NCBI RefSeq assembly: GCF_000027165.1
Contig: NC_013853.1
Location: 1,054,001-1,118,000, forward strand
Direction of reading: 5' to 3'
Source of the DNA: Streptococcus mitis B6
GTDB taxonomy: Bacteria > Bacillota > Bacilli > Lactobacillales > Streptococcaceae
DNA length: 64,000 nt
In this document: positions 50,550 to 62,134 of the stretch, one piece after another
Position numbering within the stretch: position 1 is the first letter of the stretch
Layout of the letters: each line of letters starts with the position of its first letter
Made by a program: the position numbers and the translations under genes
Notes under the pieces: model-generated
Database searches by the model: none
The model's input: the letters and a program-made list of their open reading frames with translations, nothing else
Told to the model about the DNA's origin: nothing

Positions 50550-51314
50550 TTAGAAACTTATATTTTCATTTTCGGGCATAGTAAAAACATCATTTTTTTC
50601 AAAATAAGGTTTTACCATTTCTTTCCATCTAGCTTCATGAAAATTGATTGAGTTTAAAGGAGAGAGTCCATAATTTCCCAATGCATAACCATCATTCACT
50701 TCAACAACAAGTGTCCTGCCATCACGAGTAACACCGATATCTAGACCATAAGCTATAGGCGCATCTTTCCAACATGATATGGCTTCATCAATTACACTTG
50801 CATCAAAATGTGCATGATAATCACCTGTATAGGGTCGAACATCTAATACTTGACCATCTAACACAAAACACCGCCATTCTGCTATGAATTCTACAACTTC
50901 ACTAATCCATATAGGATAGTCGAAAGGTAGACCAATACCTATTAAATCATGGGTTCCATTAACAACTCTTCCAGTAAAGACTTTTGAACCAGCTTTAGGC
51001 TTAATAAATTTTCCCCAATTATCAGGTATATTTACAATCTCTCCTAAAATACCTGCATAAATCTTTCGACCATAAAACTCTTTAAGCTCAATAGGATAGT
51101 CATAAACCGGAACGTTTAAGCCCATCATTTTTAGTAATGCTCTAGTCTCCGTTATATAATCTACAACTATATCTTCACTTGTTAACTGTTTTATTTCAGA
51201 AAAAGATTGATATAAAATAACTTCTTCTCCTTGTAAGTAGGCACCTACTTGAGCATTGTACTTATTAATTGAAACTTCACTTGGTAGTTTGCTTTGTCTA
51301 ATATAAACAACCAT
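50550..51314 (-). CDS. ATP-grasp domain protein (DUF4343 type)
   Basis: 254 residues. ATP-grasp features: FIKPKAGSKVFTGRVV (lysine that contacts ATP), WISEVVEFIAEWRCFVLDGQ, and VTRDGRTLVVEVNDGYALGNY near the C-terminus, which holds metal ligands. Such proteins ligate carboxylates to amines, often peptide-like products. AGGAG precedes ATG 51314 and the operator ATCACTAGTGT lies within the leader, so the RHH protein upstream probably controls it. Confidence 0.8.
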   Translation of the reverse strand: MVVYIRQSKLPSEVSINKYNAQVGAYLQGEEVILYQSFSEIKQLTSEDIVVDYITETRALLKMMGLNVPVYDYPIELKEFYGRKIYAGILGEIVNIPDNWGKFIKPKAGSKVFTGRVVNGTHDLIGIGLPFDYPIWISEVVEFIAEWRCFVLDGQVLDVRPYTGDYHAHFDASVIDEAISCWKDAPIAYGLDIGVTRDGRTLVVEVNDGYALGNYGLSPLNSINFHEARWKEMVKPYFEKNDVFTMPENENISF

Positions 51315-51328
51315 TTCATCACTCCTAT

Positions 51329-51339
51329 ATCACTAGTGT
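51329..51339. promoter_or_regulatory. RHH operator, copy 3 (ATP-grasp gene)
   Basis: ATCACTAGTGT, the same 11-base unit as the two tandem copies in front of the RHH gene. It lies directly upstream of the AGGAG site of the ATP-grasp gene. Confidence 0.65.
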
Positions 51340-51376
51340 TACACCAATTTGTAAAAAAATAATAGCATTTATGCTG

Positions 51377-51574
51377 TTATTTTTTTGAGTAAATAGCCCC
51401 CATAATATCATCAAAATAATCAACGGTATTTAGGAGTAATTCAATAACCTGGGACTTTGTTAGTCGCATTCCTCTTCTATCTCTAGCATCTTCTACTAAA
51501 TTTTCAAGTTTCTCTAGATTTTTATCATCCAAGCTAATCATTATTCTATTTTTATCGGTTGCCATTTTCATCAC
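51377..51574 (-). CDS. Ribbon-helix-helix DNA-binding protein
   Basis: 62-65 residues. NRIMISLDDKNLEKLENLV is the ribbon and first helix, and RLTKSQVIELLLNTVDYF the second, as in CopG/ParD/MetJ-like regulators. Three start codons are possible; ATG 51565 has GAGGTG at good distance. No toxin gene of known type is adjacent, so it may be a regulator, not an antitoxin. Its promoter holds two of its probable operators. Confidence 0.75.
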   Translation of the reverse strand: MMKMATDKNRIMISLDDKNLEKLENLVEDARDRRGMRLTKSQVIELLLNTVDYFDDIMGAIYSKK

Positions 51575-51583
51575 CTCAAGTTA

Positions 51584-51613
51584 ATTCTATCACAGGTGTA
51601 TCACTTGTGTCAA
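51584..51613 (-). promoter_or_regulatory. RHH gene promoter with two tandem operators
   Basis: Minus strand TTGACA (51613-51608), an 18-base spacer, and TAGAAT (51589-51584). On plus, ATCACAGGTGT (51589-51599) and ATCACTTGTGT (51600-51610) are directly adjacent and fill the spacer. Two adjoining 11-base units suit cooperative RHH dimers. Confidence 0.8.
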
Positions 51614-51692
51614 CTGGCTTTTATAATACATTAGTCTAAAAGTGGAGAGGATTTTTAACACAGTAACTTTAAATCTTTAGTATTAAAAAATT

Positions 51693-51838
51693 TTCACAGT
51701 AATTATAGAAATAAAATTTGTCTCAAATAAGTTATCAAATCTAGTATAAATTATGAGCGTCTACTCTAATACTTTACCTCTAAACAAGAAAAAGGCTTAC
51801 ACTCAAGGGTTTTCTTAACCCCCTTCGTTACAACGTTT
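51693..51838. repeat. Divergent intergenic repeat, copy 2
   Basis: Partner of 44346-44487. Near 51805-51830 it includes AAGGGTTTTCTTAACCCCCTT, which can form a hairpin. The 51614-51886 gap has no gene otherwise. Confidence 0.5.
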
Positions 51839-51886
51839 TGACGCTTTTACTAGCAAAGGTACATACTCACAAGGAACTTTGATTGA

Positions 51887-52453
51887 CTATTGAATCTCTC
51901 CCACTTCTTCTTTAACATATCCTTCTACATCTTCAATCTCTACAAACATTGGGTCTAAGTGACACAAGAAATGCCAATCTTCGCTCCCTTTTTTTCTGTA
52001 AAGAATCGCTTCGCCGTCTTCACTTCCGAAAAAGCTTCTATCTACTTCATATCCACTGCCTTCTAGAAAGTCTTTTGCCAGCCGATAGTTTGCTTCTCTT
52101 GCTTCCACATAGGTTTTAACTTCATCGTTGTTAACGACATATGCATCGATTTTTGAATAGCCTTCAATTACTTTTTCGTTTGGTTCGGATAGATTCGAGA
52201 TTTCTTTCCAAATAATGTCAACATTTTCCTTAGAATCAAACATAAATTTAGACAAAGGTACAATGTTTCCGTTATAGATAATTTCCATATAGTCTGGTAG
52301 ATTTGTAGGATTAAAAAACTCTACTTCAAATCCATCTTCTGTTTCTAAAGTATATCCCGGGATTTGAGCTACAAAGGCTTTTCCATCTTCTATGGAATCA
52401 AATGCGACTAAATCTTTAGAATAATTATTTTGGTACAATTCCAATATAACCAT
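51887..52453 (-). CDS. Hypothetical acidic protein
   Basis: 188 residues from ATG 52453 (GGAGAG upstream; frame open to 52498). Acidic, with strands and helices alternating (MVILELYQNNYSKDLVAFDS, YTLETEDGFEVEFFNPTNLP, SFFGSEDGEAILYRKKG). This composition recalls immunity or SMI1-like proteins, but no motif is firm. It is the gene closest to the rlmD end on the accessory side. Confidence 0.55.
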   Translation of the reverse strand: MVILELYQNNYSKDLVAFDSIEDGKAFVAQIPGYTLETEDGFEVEFFNPTNLPDYMEIIYNGNIVPLSKFMFDSKENVDIIWKEISNLSEPNEKVIEGYSKIDAYVVNNDEVKTYVEAREANYRLAKDFLEGSGYEVDRSFFGSEDGEAILYRKKGSEDWHFLCHLDPMFVEIEDVEGYVKEEVGEIQ

Positions 52454-52598
52454 CGATAATCTCTCCATTTTCATTATCAGGCTAATGTAAATAAACACGT
52501 CACCTGACCAATTCAGGCTCTCTGTATCATCTCGTCATATTTCCTACTTACTTTACGAGTCCTATCCAACGGGCGGATTCAAAAGTTTTGGGAAACCA

Positions 52599-53977
<1,379 letters not shown>

Positions 53978-54020
53978 CTATTGGCCGACAAAAAAGACGG
54001 CAACGTTACGGTTACCATCT

Positions 54021-54029
54021 ATTATACCA
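54021..54029 (-). promoter_or_regulatory. Extended -10 promoter of rlmD
   Basis: Minus strand TGG-TATAAT with TATAAT at 54026-54021. The leader can form GCCG/CGGC (about 53998 and 53984). Confidence 0.6.
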
Positions 54030-54038
54030 TGAAATTTC

Positions 54039-55013
54039 TTAAGAACCAAAACTCTTGAAGAAGTTGACAATGGCTTGCCAGAGGGAGCTTAAGAAGTTTC
54101 CACCGTCCTCTAGCGCCTTATCCGCATCAAAGTTAAGGTTGATATTTTTAAAACTGTCGCCAGCTTGTGAAACAATACTTTGTTTAAGGTCATTCAAGGT
54201 TTTAGTGAAGTCTGTATTGCTGAGGATATCACTTTTTGAGAGATTTAAAGCAAAATTGATGATGATATTGATCTGGTTTCCTGTTATAACCTGATCAAGT
54301 TTGTAATTTTTCAAGGTATCTTCAACAATTTTACGGACATCTTCCTCTGTCAGATTTCCCTTGCTTTCTTTAGCTTTGGCGATTCCTGACTTGATATCGG
54401 CTAGGGCAACGTTCAATTTATTAGCATCATAGCCAGTTTTGTCCTTGTTTTCAGCATTGATATCAGACAAAGCCTTCAACTCTTCTTGAGCCAACTCTTT
54501 GTTGGCTTGTGGCACCTTAGCTCCATTAGCTTCCAGCGAATAGTAAATCCCGGCTAAAGCACTCTCACCTGTAACTGGAATAGGTGCTGCTACAGTGATT
54601 TTGGCGTGTTCCACACCCAAAGTTACGGCTGCATTGCGGTACATATCCTGAGTCACCTTAGTGATGTTTTCTGGTGTTTCAATCTTGACCTCAAGTGGCG
54701 ACTTGTCACCTAGTTTTTGAATCTTGGCTGATGAATACAATTGTAAGCTAGAGTCATTGGCCACATTCATGATTTTAGAATAGATATCAGGTGTCATAGT
54801 CTTGAGTTCTTTTGTGTCTGTTGAGGCATTGTAGCCTAGTTTTTTTAGGGTTTGATTTTTTTGATCTTCAGATAGAGAAGAACCTAGGACATATTCAGGT
54901 TGAACATAGGTTTCATCGATGACTTTTTGAACATCTGTTGCTGCATGGACGCTATTCACAGCTGTTACTGCCCACAAGACCGCAGCACTGGTCAGAAAGA
55001 GTTTCTTTCTCAT
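54039..55013 (-). CDS. Secreted DUF1002 protein
   Basis: 324 residues. A clear signal peptide (RKKLFLTSAAVLWAVTAVNS, cleavage after VHA). The mature part has the DUF1002 pattern: ITKVTQDMYRNAAVTLGVEH, KITVAAPIPVTGESALAG, and a helical C-terminal half. Function unknown; extracellular. GGAGGAAAT precedes ATG 55013. It is the last gene of the core run, separated from pvaA by a terminator. Confidence 0.88.
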   Translation of the reverse strand: MRKKLFLTSAAVLWAVTAVNSVHAATDVQKVIDETYVQPEYVLGSSLSEDQKNQTLKKLGYNASTDTKELKTMTPDIYSKIMNVANDSSLQLYSSAKIQKLGDKSPLEVKIETPENITKVTQDMYRNAAVTLGVEHAKITVAAPIPVTGESALAGIYYSLEANGAKVPQANKELAQEELKALSDINAENKDKTGYDANKLNVALADIKSGIAKAKESKGNLTEEDVRKIVEDTLKNYKLDQVITGNQINIIINFALNLSKSDILSNTDFTKTLNDLKQSIVSQAGDSFKNINLNFDADKALEDGGNFLSSLWQAIVNFFKSFGS

Positions 55014-55077
55014 AGGGAATTTCCTCCTTTACCTTTCTAGAGTAATATATCTATCTTAAAGAAAACTTATAACAAAA

Positions 55078-55098
55078 ACACCTGGTCTAGCCAGATGT
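55078..55098 (-). terminator. Terminator of the pvaA-containing operon
   Basis: ACACCTGG (55078-55085) against CCAGATGT (55091-55098) with one G-U pair, then TTTTTGTT on the minus strand. It overlaps the pvaA stop. Confidence 0.65.
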
Positions 55099-55701
55099 TG
55101 AAAAGAGAGTGAAACATTTGATGATGTAAAGATTGAGTTGCACCTGTCTAGAATAATAATAGTTTCCTCCATTTACATAGAGTTTGGCTCCATGAAAAAT
55201 GGAAATAGGGTGAATATAACTATAAGTCTTTCCAGTGGTATTGCCAAGCAAGGGAGCAACAGTATCACGAGAGTACTGTTTGGCCAGTGATAGGGTGTTT
55301 TCCTTACCATTTTGGGCGATAAAATCGATATAGGCAGGTCCAAAATTATAGGCTTGAACAGCTGTCCAGACATCAACACCCTTCTTCTGAGCCAGATAGA
55401 GATTATCTGTCAGAGTTTGAACGCCTTGCCGAATGCTAGAGTCATTATCATTGATGGTATTGGTGGAACCACTTGCAGACTCACTAGACTGCATAACATC
55501 GCCTTCTTTTCCTTTGGTTTCAGTATAAATCATAGCGAGCACAAGCTCTTCGTTTGCTGGGGTGTCTTTTTCACTCAAGATTTCTCGCACCATGGGTTGA
55601 TAGGTCATGACTTGCTTGACATCTTGGTGAACACGATAAGCTTTATATCCAGCAAAAAGGAAGACTGCTAGTACAAGCACTCTTCGAATTCGTTTAAACA
55701 T
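55087..55701 (-). CDS. pvaA: PvaA-like lysozyme-fold protein
   Basis: 204 residues. An N-terminal membrane anchor ([18 protein letters not shown]) and a lytic-transglycosylase-like domain with [20 protein letters not shown] (probable catalytic Glu), then [17 protein letters not shown]. This is the pneumococcal vaccine antigen A type. It acts on the cell wall outside the membrane. Its ATG overlaps the ndpA stop (TAATG). Confidence 0.88.
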   Translation of the reverse strand: MFKRIRRVLVLAVFLFAGYKAYRVHQDVKQVMTYQPMVREILSEKDTPANEELVLAMIYTETKGKEGDVMQSSESASGSTNTINDNDSSIRQGVQTLTDNLYLAQKKGVDVWTAVQAYNFGPAYIDFIAQNGKENTLSLAKQYSRDTVAPLLGNTTGKTYSYIHPISIFHGAKLYVNGGNYYYSRQVQLNLYIIKCFTLFSTSG

Positions 55702-56675
55702 TATTTACTTTGGATATCCTCGATATTTTTGATTAAGATAGAGTAAGTTCCATTGTCGTTTTGGATAAACTCGACAGATTCGGCGTCTTGATAGACGTTA
55801 TTAGGAACAATGAGCTCAATTCCGTTTGACAAGGAGAGTTTTTGGTTTTCAAATTTTTTAAGCTGACGACTGGCATCAATTTCATCAAATTGAACAGGCT
55901 CTGGTACAGCTTCCTTGACTTGATCAATAAAGCTCAAACGAGCCGTCAGATTATTGTCAAAAAGGTCGTTGGCCAATTTTTCAGGCGATAATTCATTGCT
56001 TTCTTCCAGGTTGTTGAAAATCGCTGATTTGACCTTGAATTGAAATTGAAAATCATCTGTGTTAAAAGTCTCAGCAATGCGCTGTGCCGTTTTTTCCAAT
56101 TCCTTTATGGATTTCTTGGGTGAAATCTTAGGGGCGACAGCAAGAAGATTGTCTGAAAAGTAGTTCAAAAAAGTCCCGTTGTACTTGATTCGTTTTTCAA
56201 TCAGATGGTACTTGCGACTCTGAAGATTAACCACCAAGGCTTCGTCAGCACCCGTTCCAAATCCAGGCAGGTTATTCTGAGTTAGCTTGATTGGATTATC
56301 AACCTCTCCTCCGAGGTGAGTCAAGGTCTCCCGCAGGGCAATTCGTAAGAAAGCGAAATGTTCTACACCTTCTTTAGAAAATTGCACAAAAATCAAGTCA
56401 TTGGTCTTTAGATTTTCGGAAACACTAAACTCCTCTTTCCAGAGATTAGCCAGTGTTACTGATGTCTCCAACAAATCGTCTGTGATGTGATTGAAGAAGG
56501 GATTTTCTTCCTCGAAAATCCCAGTCTTAGCTTCATCTGAATACACACGTTCAATTTTCTTGCGCAGGTATTCTTCGATTTTTGGAGTGATATTGAGAAA
56601 CTTATCCGCTAGGAACAGCTCGGTATCATCCGGACTGAACTGATGAATAATAGTTTTCTTAATATAAATGTCCAT
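55701..56675 (-). CDS. Nucleoid-associated protein NdpA/YejK family
   Basis: 324 residues from ATG 56675 (GAGGACT upstream). The start [20 protein letters not shown], the [20 protein letters not shown] stretch, and the later [20 protein letters not shown] follow the family. It binds the nucleoid in E. coli; its role in streptococci is not known. It begins seven bases after glyA and overlaps pvaA. Confidence 0.82.
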   Translation of the reverse strand: MDIYIKKTIIHQFSPDDTELFLADKFLNITPKIEEYLRKKIERVYSDEAKTGIFEEENPFFNHITDDLLETSVTLANLWKEEFSVSENLKTNDLIFVQFSKEGVEHFAFLRIALRETLTHLGGEVDNPIKLTQNNLPGFGTGADEALVVNLQSRKYHLIEKRIKYNGTFLNYFSDNLLAVAPKISPKKSIKELEKTAQRIAETFNTDDFQFQFKVKSAIFNNLEESNELSPEKLANDLFDNNLTARLSFIDQVKEAVPEPVQFDEIDASRQLKKFENQKLSLSNGIELIVPNNVYQDAESVEFIQNDNGTYSILIKNIEDIQSK

Positions 56676-56682
56676 AAAAGTT

Positions 56683-57939
56683 TTAGTCCTCGTATAATGG
56701 GAAGGCATCTGTTAATTCTTTGACTGCACTTCTCACTTCTTCTAAGACAGCCTCATTTTCTGCATTCTTAAGGGTTTTAATAATCAATTCAGCCACTTTG
56801 CGACTTTCTTCTTCACCAAATCCACGTGCAGTAATAGCTGCTGCTCCGATACGAATCCCACTTGTCTTGAATGGTGACAAGCTTTCGTAAGGGATTGAGT
56901 TTTTATTTAGGGTAATATTGACTTCATCCAGCAAGTTTTGAGCAACTTTTCCGTTTTCTACAACCTTAGTCACATCCACTAGGAAGAGGTGGTTTTCAGT
57001 TCCGCCAGAAATGATACGGAAATCAGGGTCTTGCAAGAAAACATCTGCCATAGTCTTGCTGTTCTTGATAACATTGGCAGCATATTCCTTGAAGGCTGGA
57101 TCCAAAACTTCTTTGAAGGAAACTGCCTTAGCAGCAACAACATGCTCCAAAGGACCACCCTGAATACCTGGGAAAATAGCTGAGTTAATTTTCTTAGCTA
57201 AGTCTTCATCATTGGTCAAAATCAAACCACCACGAGGTCCACGAAGGGTTTTGTGGGTCGTTGTTGTAGTGATATGAGCGTATGGCACTGGGCTTGGGTG
57301 GAGACCAGCAGCAACCAAACCAGCGATATGGGCCATGTCTACCATGAGCTTCGCACCCACAGCATCCGCAATTTCACGGAATTTTGAAAAATCGATAATT
57401 TGAGAATAGGCTGAAGCACCTGCTACAATCAATTTTGGTTTTACTTCTTGGGCTTGTTTCAAGATAGCATCAAAGTCCAAGAGTTCTGTTTCAGGGTCCA
57501 CACTATAAGACACAAAATTATAAGTTTGACCTGAGAAGCTGACAGGAGCTCCGTGAGTCAAGTGTCCACCAGCTGCCAAATCCATCCCCATAACGGTATC
57601 ACCTGGCTCAATCAAGGCCATGTAAGCCGCGCAGTTGGCTTGGCTTCCTGAGTGTGGTTGGACATTGGCAAATTTAGCACCAAAAATTTCTTTAGCGCGT
57701 TCAATAGCTAGAGTCTCTACTACGTCTACTACATCTGTTCCACCATAATAACGGCGTCCTGGGTAGCCTTCGGCGTATTTATTCGTCAAGATAGACCCTT
57801 GAGCTGCCATAACTGCCTTGGAAACCACGTTTTCCGAAGCGATCAACTCAATGTTGTTTTGTTGGCGTTCCTCTTCTTTGGCAATAGCATTCCAGAGATC
57901 AGCATCATATGCTTTAAAATCGTCTTTATCAAAAATCAT
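56683..57939 (-). CDS. glyA: Serine hydroxymethyltransferase
   Basis: 418 residues. PLP lysine in [15 protein letters not shown], substrate motifs [20 protein letters not shown] and [14 protein letters not shown]. It interconverts serine and glycine and supplies one-carbon units to tetrahydrofolate. AAAGGAG lies before ATG 57939. Part of the tdk-to-pvaA run; a 59-base gap before it could hold a secondary promoter. Confidence 0.97.
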   Translation of the reverse strand: MIFDKDDFKAYDADLWNAIAKEEERQQNNIELIASENVVSKAVMAAQGSILTNKYAEGYPGRRYYGGTDVVDVVETLAIERAKEIFGAKFANVQPHSGSQANCAAYMALIEPGDTVMGMDLAAGGHLTHGAPVSFSGQTYNFVSYSVDPETELLDFDAILKQAQEVKPKLIVAGASAYSQIIDFSKFREIADAVGAKLMVDMAHIAGLVAAGLHPSPVPYAHITTTTTHKTLRGPRGGLILTNDEDLAKKINSAIFPGIQGGPLEHVVAAKAVSFKEVLDPAFKEYAANVIKNSKTMADVFLQDPDFRIISGGTENHLFLVDVTKVVENGKVAQNLLDEVNITLNKNSIPYESLSPFKTSGIRIGAAAITARGFGEEESRKVAELIIKTLKNAENEAVLEEVRSAVKELTDAFPLYED

Positions 57940-57998
57940 AGGTCTTCTCCTTTATAGCGTGACTGGTCCTTTAGTTTGTTTTACAATAAGAAAATAAA

Positions 57999-58430
57999 CT
58001 AAAAGATGCGAATAAATCGTTTCTGCACTTTATCACAAGTATAACCAACTTTTTCATAAAATGCATGAGCACCCAGACGATGATCGGCAGAGTTTAAGCG
58101 GATAAACACATAACCACGTCTTTTTGCTTCTTCTTCCAACCCTTGTAATAAGCTTTTACCAATACCTTGACCTTGCGCTTTAGGTGAAACTGCTAAAGCT
58201 AAAATATTAAATCCTGCTTTAGAATAAAGTGATTCATAGACCTCAGCGTGGACATATCCAAGCAAGGCATGACTAGCTTCATCCTCATAAGCAAGTAAGA
58301 AATGATGTGTATCTTGAGATAATCTAACTAGTTGACTAGACGTGTCCTCTAGACTAAAAGAATAGCCCAAAGCCTCTTGGTTAATTTCACAAATGGCTTT
58401 CACATCAGTTTCTCTTAAATCTCTTAGCAT
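57999..58430 (-). CDS. GNAT acetyltransferase (RimI-like)
   Basis: 143 residues from ATG 58430 (GAGGAGG upstream). Motif A VSPKAQGQGIGKSLLQGLEE and the C-terminal AHAFYEKVGYTCDKVQKRFI. One base after tsaC, so cotranscribed. Linked to the translation genes, it may modify a protein N-terminus. Substrate not known. Confidence 0.85.
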   Translation of the reverse strand: MLRDLRETDVKAICEINQEALGYSFSLEDTSSQLVRLSQDTHHFLLAYEDEASHALLGYVHAEVYESLYSKAGFNILALAVSPKAQGQGIGKSLLQGLEEEAKRRGYVFIRLNSADHRLGAHAFYEKVGYTCDKVQKRFIRIF

Positions 58431-58431
58431 C

Positions 58432-59031
58432 TTATTCCTCCTCAAAAGAAATCTCTGGCAACCGAGCAAGAATATCTTCTCGCTTAATCGCCCCTTGGCG
58501 TAAGATTTTCACCTTGTCTCCAGACAAGTCCAAAATAGTTGAATCCTGTCCAGTTAGAAAGGAATCGTCTTCCAAACCCAAAACCTCTTGGTCAAAATCC
58601 TCTAGAATTTGAGCAAAGGTCACTCCACTCGCCCGACCTGAGATATTAGCAGACGGTCCAATCAGAGGACCTGTCTCACGAATCAAATCAAGGGTAATGG
58701 GATGACTAGGCATCCGAAATCCAACAGTTGCAAGGCCAGAATTGACCCAATAGGGAACTCGGTCATTAGCTTCGAGAATAATGGTTAAGGGACCTGGTAA
58801 AAAGGTCTCTACAAGTTTTTGTAGATAAGTTGGCTGATTCTTTGAAAAGTTCAAGATATCCTCTAAAGAGGCGATATTGAGGTTAAGCGCCTTGTCTCTT
58901 GGACGACGTTTGAGCTGATATACATGATTAACTACTTTTTCGTCTAGAGCTTTGGCAAAGAGACCGTAAACCGTCTCTGTAGGCAGAACGACAGCTCCAC
59001 CATTTTCCAACTCTTGTCTAATCCTGTCCAT
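58432..59031 (-). CDS. tsaC: Threonylcarbamoyl-AMP synthase (Sua5/YwlC)
   Basis: 199 residues. KRRPRDKALNLNIASLEDIL, LPGPLTIILEAN and GPSANISGRASG are the YrdC-domain signatures. It makes threonylcarbamoyl-AMP for t6A37 in tRNAs reading ANN codons. Two ATGs (59034, 59031) lie within the last codons of prmC, so its translation depends on prmC. Confidence 0.93.
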   Translation of the reverse strand: MDRIRQELENGGAVVLPTETVYGLFAKALDEKVVNHVYQLKRRPRDKALNLNIASLEDILNFSKNQPTYLQKLVETFLPGPLTIILEANDRVPYWVNSGLATVGFRMPSHPITLDLIRETGPLIGPSANISGRASGVTFAQILEDFDQEVLGLEDDSFLTGQDSTILDLSGDKVKILRQGAIKREDILARLPEISFEEE

Positions 59032-59854
59032 CATCAACCACGACCATCCTATCTTGACCAAATTGGTCCTTAAGTGTTCTTACACGTTTTTCAGGAAGAT
59101 GCTTCCTAAAAAGTTCAGGAACACTTTGACCTTGCTTGTATCCAATTTCAAGGTAAATCTTACCACCATCTTTGAGATAGTCTTTTGCATCTTCCGCAAT
59201 TCTACGGTAAATAGCTAGGCCATCCTCGTCTGCAAAGAGAGCTAGATGAGGTTCCGAATGCAAAACATTCAAGCCGACCTCTGACTCATCTTCACGAGAG
59301 ATATAGGGTGGATTGGATACAATTATATCATATTTTTCAAAAATTTCTGCAAAACAATCAGATTTTTTAAAAAATATATTAAATTTTTGATTTTTAGCAT
59401 TCTCGGATGCAAGGTCAAGGGCCTCTTGGGAAATGTCTGCTGCTGTCACTGACCAAGCTGCTCTGTTTTTTGCTAACACAAGGGCTATAGCTCCACTTCC
59501 AGTCCCAATATCTAGGACCTTAAGACTTTCCTCAGAATTTTCAGCCAGGATAAGCTCCACCAACTCCTCTGTTTCTGGACGAGGAATCAATACTCGCTCA
59601 TCAACTTTTAACTGCATTCCATAAAAATCTGTCTGTCCAATGATGTACTGTGCCGGTTTATGAGCTGCTAACTGTTGGAAAATTCCTTTTACAAATACTT
59701 CTTCCTCTTTTGTCACCTCTTGCTGGAGGGCGAAAACAAAGTCCGTAAAAGATAGATTTTTCAGGCTACGATAGACAAAAGAGAGGCTTTCAGCTTCCTC
59801 TCCTTGTCCTATCAACTCTTCTTCAAAATCTGAAAATAATTGAGCTAATTTCAT
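59018..59854 (-). CDS. prmC: Release factor glutamine methyltransferase
   Basis: 278 residues. SAM motif LDIGTGSGAIALVLA and catalytic NPPY in IIVSNPPYISRED. It methylates the GGQ glutamine of the release factor encoded by the gene before it. Starts on the last base of prfA. Confidence 0.95.
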   Translation of the reverse strand: MKLAQLFSDFEEELIGQGEEAESLSFVYRSLKNLSFTDFVFALQQEVTKEEEVFVKGIFQQLAAHKPAQYIIGQTDFYGMQLKVDERVLIPRPETEELVELILAENSEESLKVLDIGTGSGAIALVLAKNRAAWSVTAADISQEALDLASENAKNQKFNIFFKKSDCFAEIFEKYDIIVSNPPYISREDESEVGLNVLHSEPHLALFADEDGLAIYRRIAEDAKDYLKDGGKIYLEIGYKQGQSVPELFRKHLPEKRVRTLKDQFGQDRMVVVDDGQD

Positions 59855-60933
59855 TATTTGTTTAATTCTTCTAATTTTTGCGTTTGGTCATAGAGCACCA
59901 AGGCATCCACAACTTCGTCTAATTTACCAGATAAAATCGTATCTAGTTTTTGGAGGGTCAATCCAATCCGGTGGTCTGTAACACGGTTTTGTGGGAAGTT
60001 ATAAGTACGAATCCGTTCTGAACGGTCACCAGTACCGATTGTCGACTTACGCTCAGCGTCTTGTTCATCCTGAGCAATCTGAGCAAAGTGGTCAGCAACA
60101 CGGGCACGAATGATTTTCATGGCCTTCTCACGGTTCTTCTGCTGGGTACGTTCTTCCTGCATCTCAACCTTGATATTGGTTGGCAAGTGAACGATACGAA
60201 CGGCAGTCGCAACCTTGTTGACGTTCTGTCCACCAGCACCAGAGGCGTGGTAGATGTCAACACGAAGGTCTTTTGGATCAATATCGTATTCAACTTCTTC
60301 CACTTCAGGCATGACAAGTACTGTCGCTGTCGAAGTATGTACACGGCCTTGGCTTTCTGTCACAGGGACACGTTGCACACGGTGAGCACCAGATTCGTAC
60401 TTGAGTTTAGAGTAAACAGATTGACCTGAAACCATGGCAACCACTTCTTTGAAACCGCCGACACCATTTATAGAGGCTTCCATAACTTCAAAGCGCCATC
60501 CTTGGGCTTCCGCATACTTTTGGTACATGGTTAGCAAATCTCCAGCGAAAAGTGCTGCTTCGTCTCCACCAGCGGCGCCACGGATTTCAAGGATGATATT
60601 CTTGTCATCGTTTGGATCCTTTGGAAGGAGCAAGATCTTCAGTTTTTCTTCGTATTCTTCTTTTTCAGCCTTGGCATCTTTGAGTTCTTGCTTGGCCATT
60701 TCTTCCAAGTCAGCATCTCCACCTGATTCTTTAATCATCTCTTCGGCATCAACGATGTTTTGAAGGACTTGTTTGTACTCACGGTAGGCTGTCACCGTAT
60801 CACGACTTGAAGCCTCTTCTTTTGAAAGCTCCATGAAACGCTTGGTCTCCGAAACCACATCTGGGTCACTCAGCAATTCTCCTAATTCTTCATAACGGTC
60901 TTCTACAGCTTGTAGTTGATCATAGATGTTCAT
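59854..60933 (-). CDS. prfA: Peptide chain release factor 1
   Basis: 359 residues. GGQ motif in [13 protein letters not shown], and the codon-recognition region around [17 protein letters not shown]. Releases peptides at UAA and UAG. AAGGAG before ATG 60933. First of the prfA-prmC-tsaC translation cluster. Confidence 0.97.
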   Translation of the reverse strand: MNIYDQLQAVEDRYEELGELLSDPDVVSETKRFMELSKEEASSRDTVTAYREYKQVLQNIVDAEEMIKESGGDADLEEMAKQELKDAKAEKEEYEEKLKILLLPKDPNDDKNIILEIRGAAGGDEAALFAGDLLTMYQKYAEAQGWRFEVMEASINGVGGFKEVVAMVSGQSVYSKLKYESGAHRVQRVPVTESQGRVHTSTATVLVMPEVEEVEYDIDPKDLRVDIYHASGAGGQNVNKVATAVRIVHLPTNIKVEMQEERTQQKNREKAMKIIRARVADHFAQIAQDEQDAERKSTIGTGDRSERIRTYNFPQNRVTDHRIGLTLQKLDTILSGKLDEVVDALVLYDQTQKLEELNK

Positions 60934-60942
60934 TTTTTCTCC

Positions 60943-61422
60943 TTATTTCTCAATTGTTAAATCATAGATTGCTACTACTTCGTTCTCGGATATTTCCCCA
61001 GTTTCTTTAAATCCATAACTGAGGTAACAATATCTTGCATGTTCATTTTCTGGTTCATAAGACAACCAAAGTTTATTGCTTAAACCTGCTGGCGCTGTCC
61101 GAACATAGTCTAGCACATTATCCATAATTGGTTTAAAATATCCTTGATTTTGAAAATTCTTATCAATCATAAAACGAAATAGTAAATAATTTCCACTACT
61201 AATTCCGATCTTTTTATCATAAGCTATCATTACAAAACCTATAATTGCATCATTATCATAAACTGCCAATGGAGCTACAAAATCTCCATTTTTAGTGTAG
61301 ATGTATGCTTCAGCTAAACTAATTGCATTGGTTGCAATGAATTGTTTTTGATATTCCTTGACATCCAAATTCAAAACATCAAAATAATTTTCCATTGTAA
61401 CATCTCTTAGTTCAATTGTCAT
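60943..61422 (-). CDS. GNAT acetyltransferase
   Basis: 159 residues. [40 protein letters not shown] (motif A, with Gln-x-x-Gly-Tyr) and [20 protein letters not shown]. Similar to spermidine or small-molecule acetyltransferases, without a clear substrate. Its start overlaps tdk by 11 bases. Confidence 0.8.
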   Translation of the reverse strand: MTIELRDVTMENYFDVLNLDVKEYQKQFIATNAISLAEAYIYTKNGDFVAPLAVYDNDAIIGFVMIAYDKKIGISSGNYLLFRFMIDKNFQNQGYFKPIMDNVLDYVRTAPAGLSNKLWLSYEPENEHARYCYLSYGFKETGEISENEVVAIYDLTIEK

Positions 61423-62011
61423 AGTTTTGCTCCTTGTTAGAGGTTATTATTGGAGCAAAATAATGTTTACGGCAAACTGAAATATAGGTTTCATTACCAC
61501 CAATCTGGATCTGTTCTCCATCGTAAACGGGCAGTCCATCCTGTGTACGCAACACCATAGTCGCCTTTTTCTTACAATACTGGCAAATGGTCTTAATCTC
61601 ATCAATCTTATCTGCTAATAGCAAGAGATACTTGGAACCTTCAAACAGTTCATTGCGAAAGTCATTTTTCAAGCCAAAAGCCATGACAGGTATGTCTAAC
61701 TCATCAACAACACGAGCTAGATCGTAAACATGGTGACGCTTGAGAAACTGAGCCTCATCAACCAACACACAGTAAGGTTTTTCTGATAGATCTCGGATAT
61801 AGCCGAAGATATCAGTTGTTTCCTCAATCGCAATGGCAGGGCGTTTCATACCGATCCGACTCGACACATAGCCAACACCGTCACGAGTATCAAGAGCTGA
61901 TGTCATAATCACAACACCCTTTCCTTGCTCCTCATAGTTATAGGCCACCTTGAGAATCTCAATCGTCTTACCAGAGTTCATGGTCCCATAACGATAATAC
62001 AACTGTGCCAT
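61412..62011 (-). CDS. tdk: Thymidine kinase
   Basis: 199 residues. P-loop [23 protein letters not shown], and the zinc ligands CQYCKKKA and CRKHYF. Salvages thymidine. A TGA-TATACT promoter lies about 50 bases upstream (near 62052-62060), divergent from the tautomerase gene. The ribosome site is weak. Confidence 0.95.
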   Translation of the reverse strand: MAQLYYRYGTMNSGKTIEILKVAYNYEEQGKGVVIMTSALDTRDGVGYVSSRIGMKRPAIAIEETTDIFGYIRDLSEKPYCVLVDEAQFLKRHHVYDLARVVDELDIPVMAFGLKNDFRNELFEGSKYLLLLADKIDEIKTICQYCKKKATMVLRTQDGLPVYDGEQIQIGGNETYISVCRKHYFAPIITSNKEQNYDN

Positions 62012-62134
62012 GTTTCTTGCTTCACGTCCATTTCTAAATTTTTGCTACATTCTAGTATATCATAATTTTTTGAAGCTTTAAACGGCAAAATGTGGTAAAA
62101 TAGAAGAAATCAAAAACTAGTGGAGGAAGCTATT

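Noticed and set aside
51589..51610. Short tandem repeat as a possible CRISPR
   Set aside because: Only two 11-base units with no spacer; position inside a promoter fits an operator. No CRISPR array or cas gene was seen in the window.
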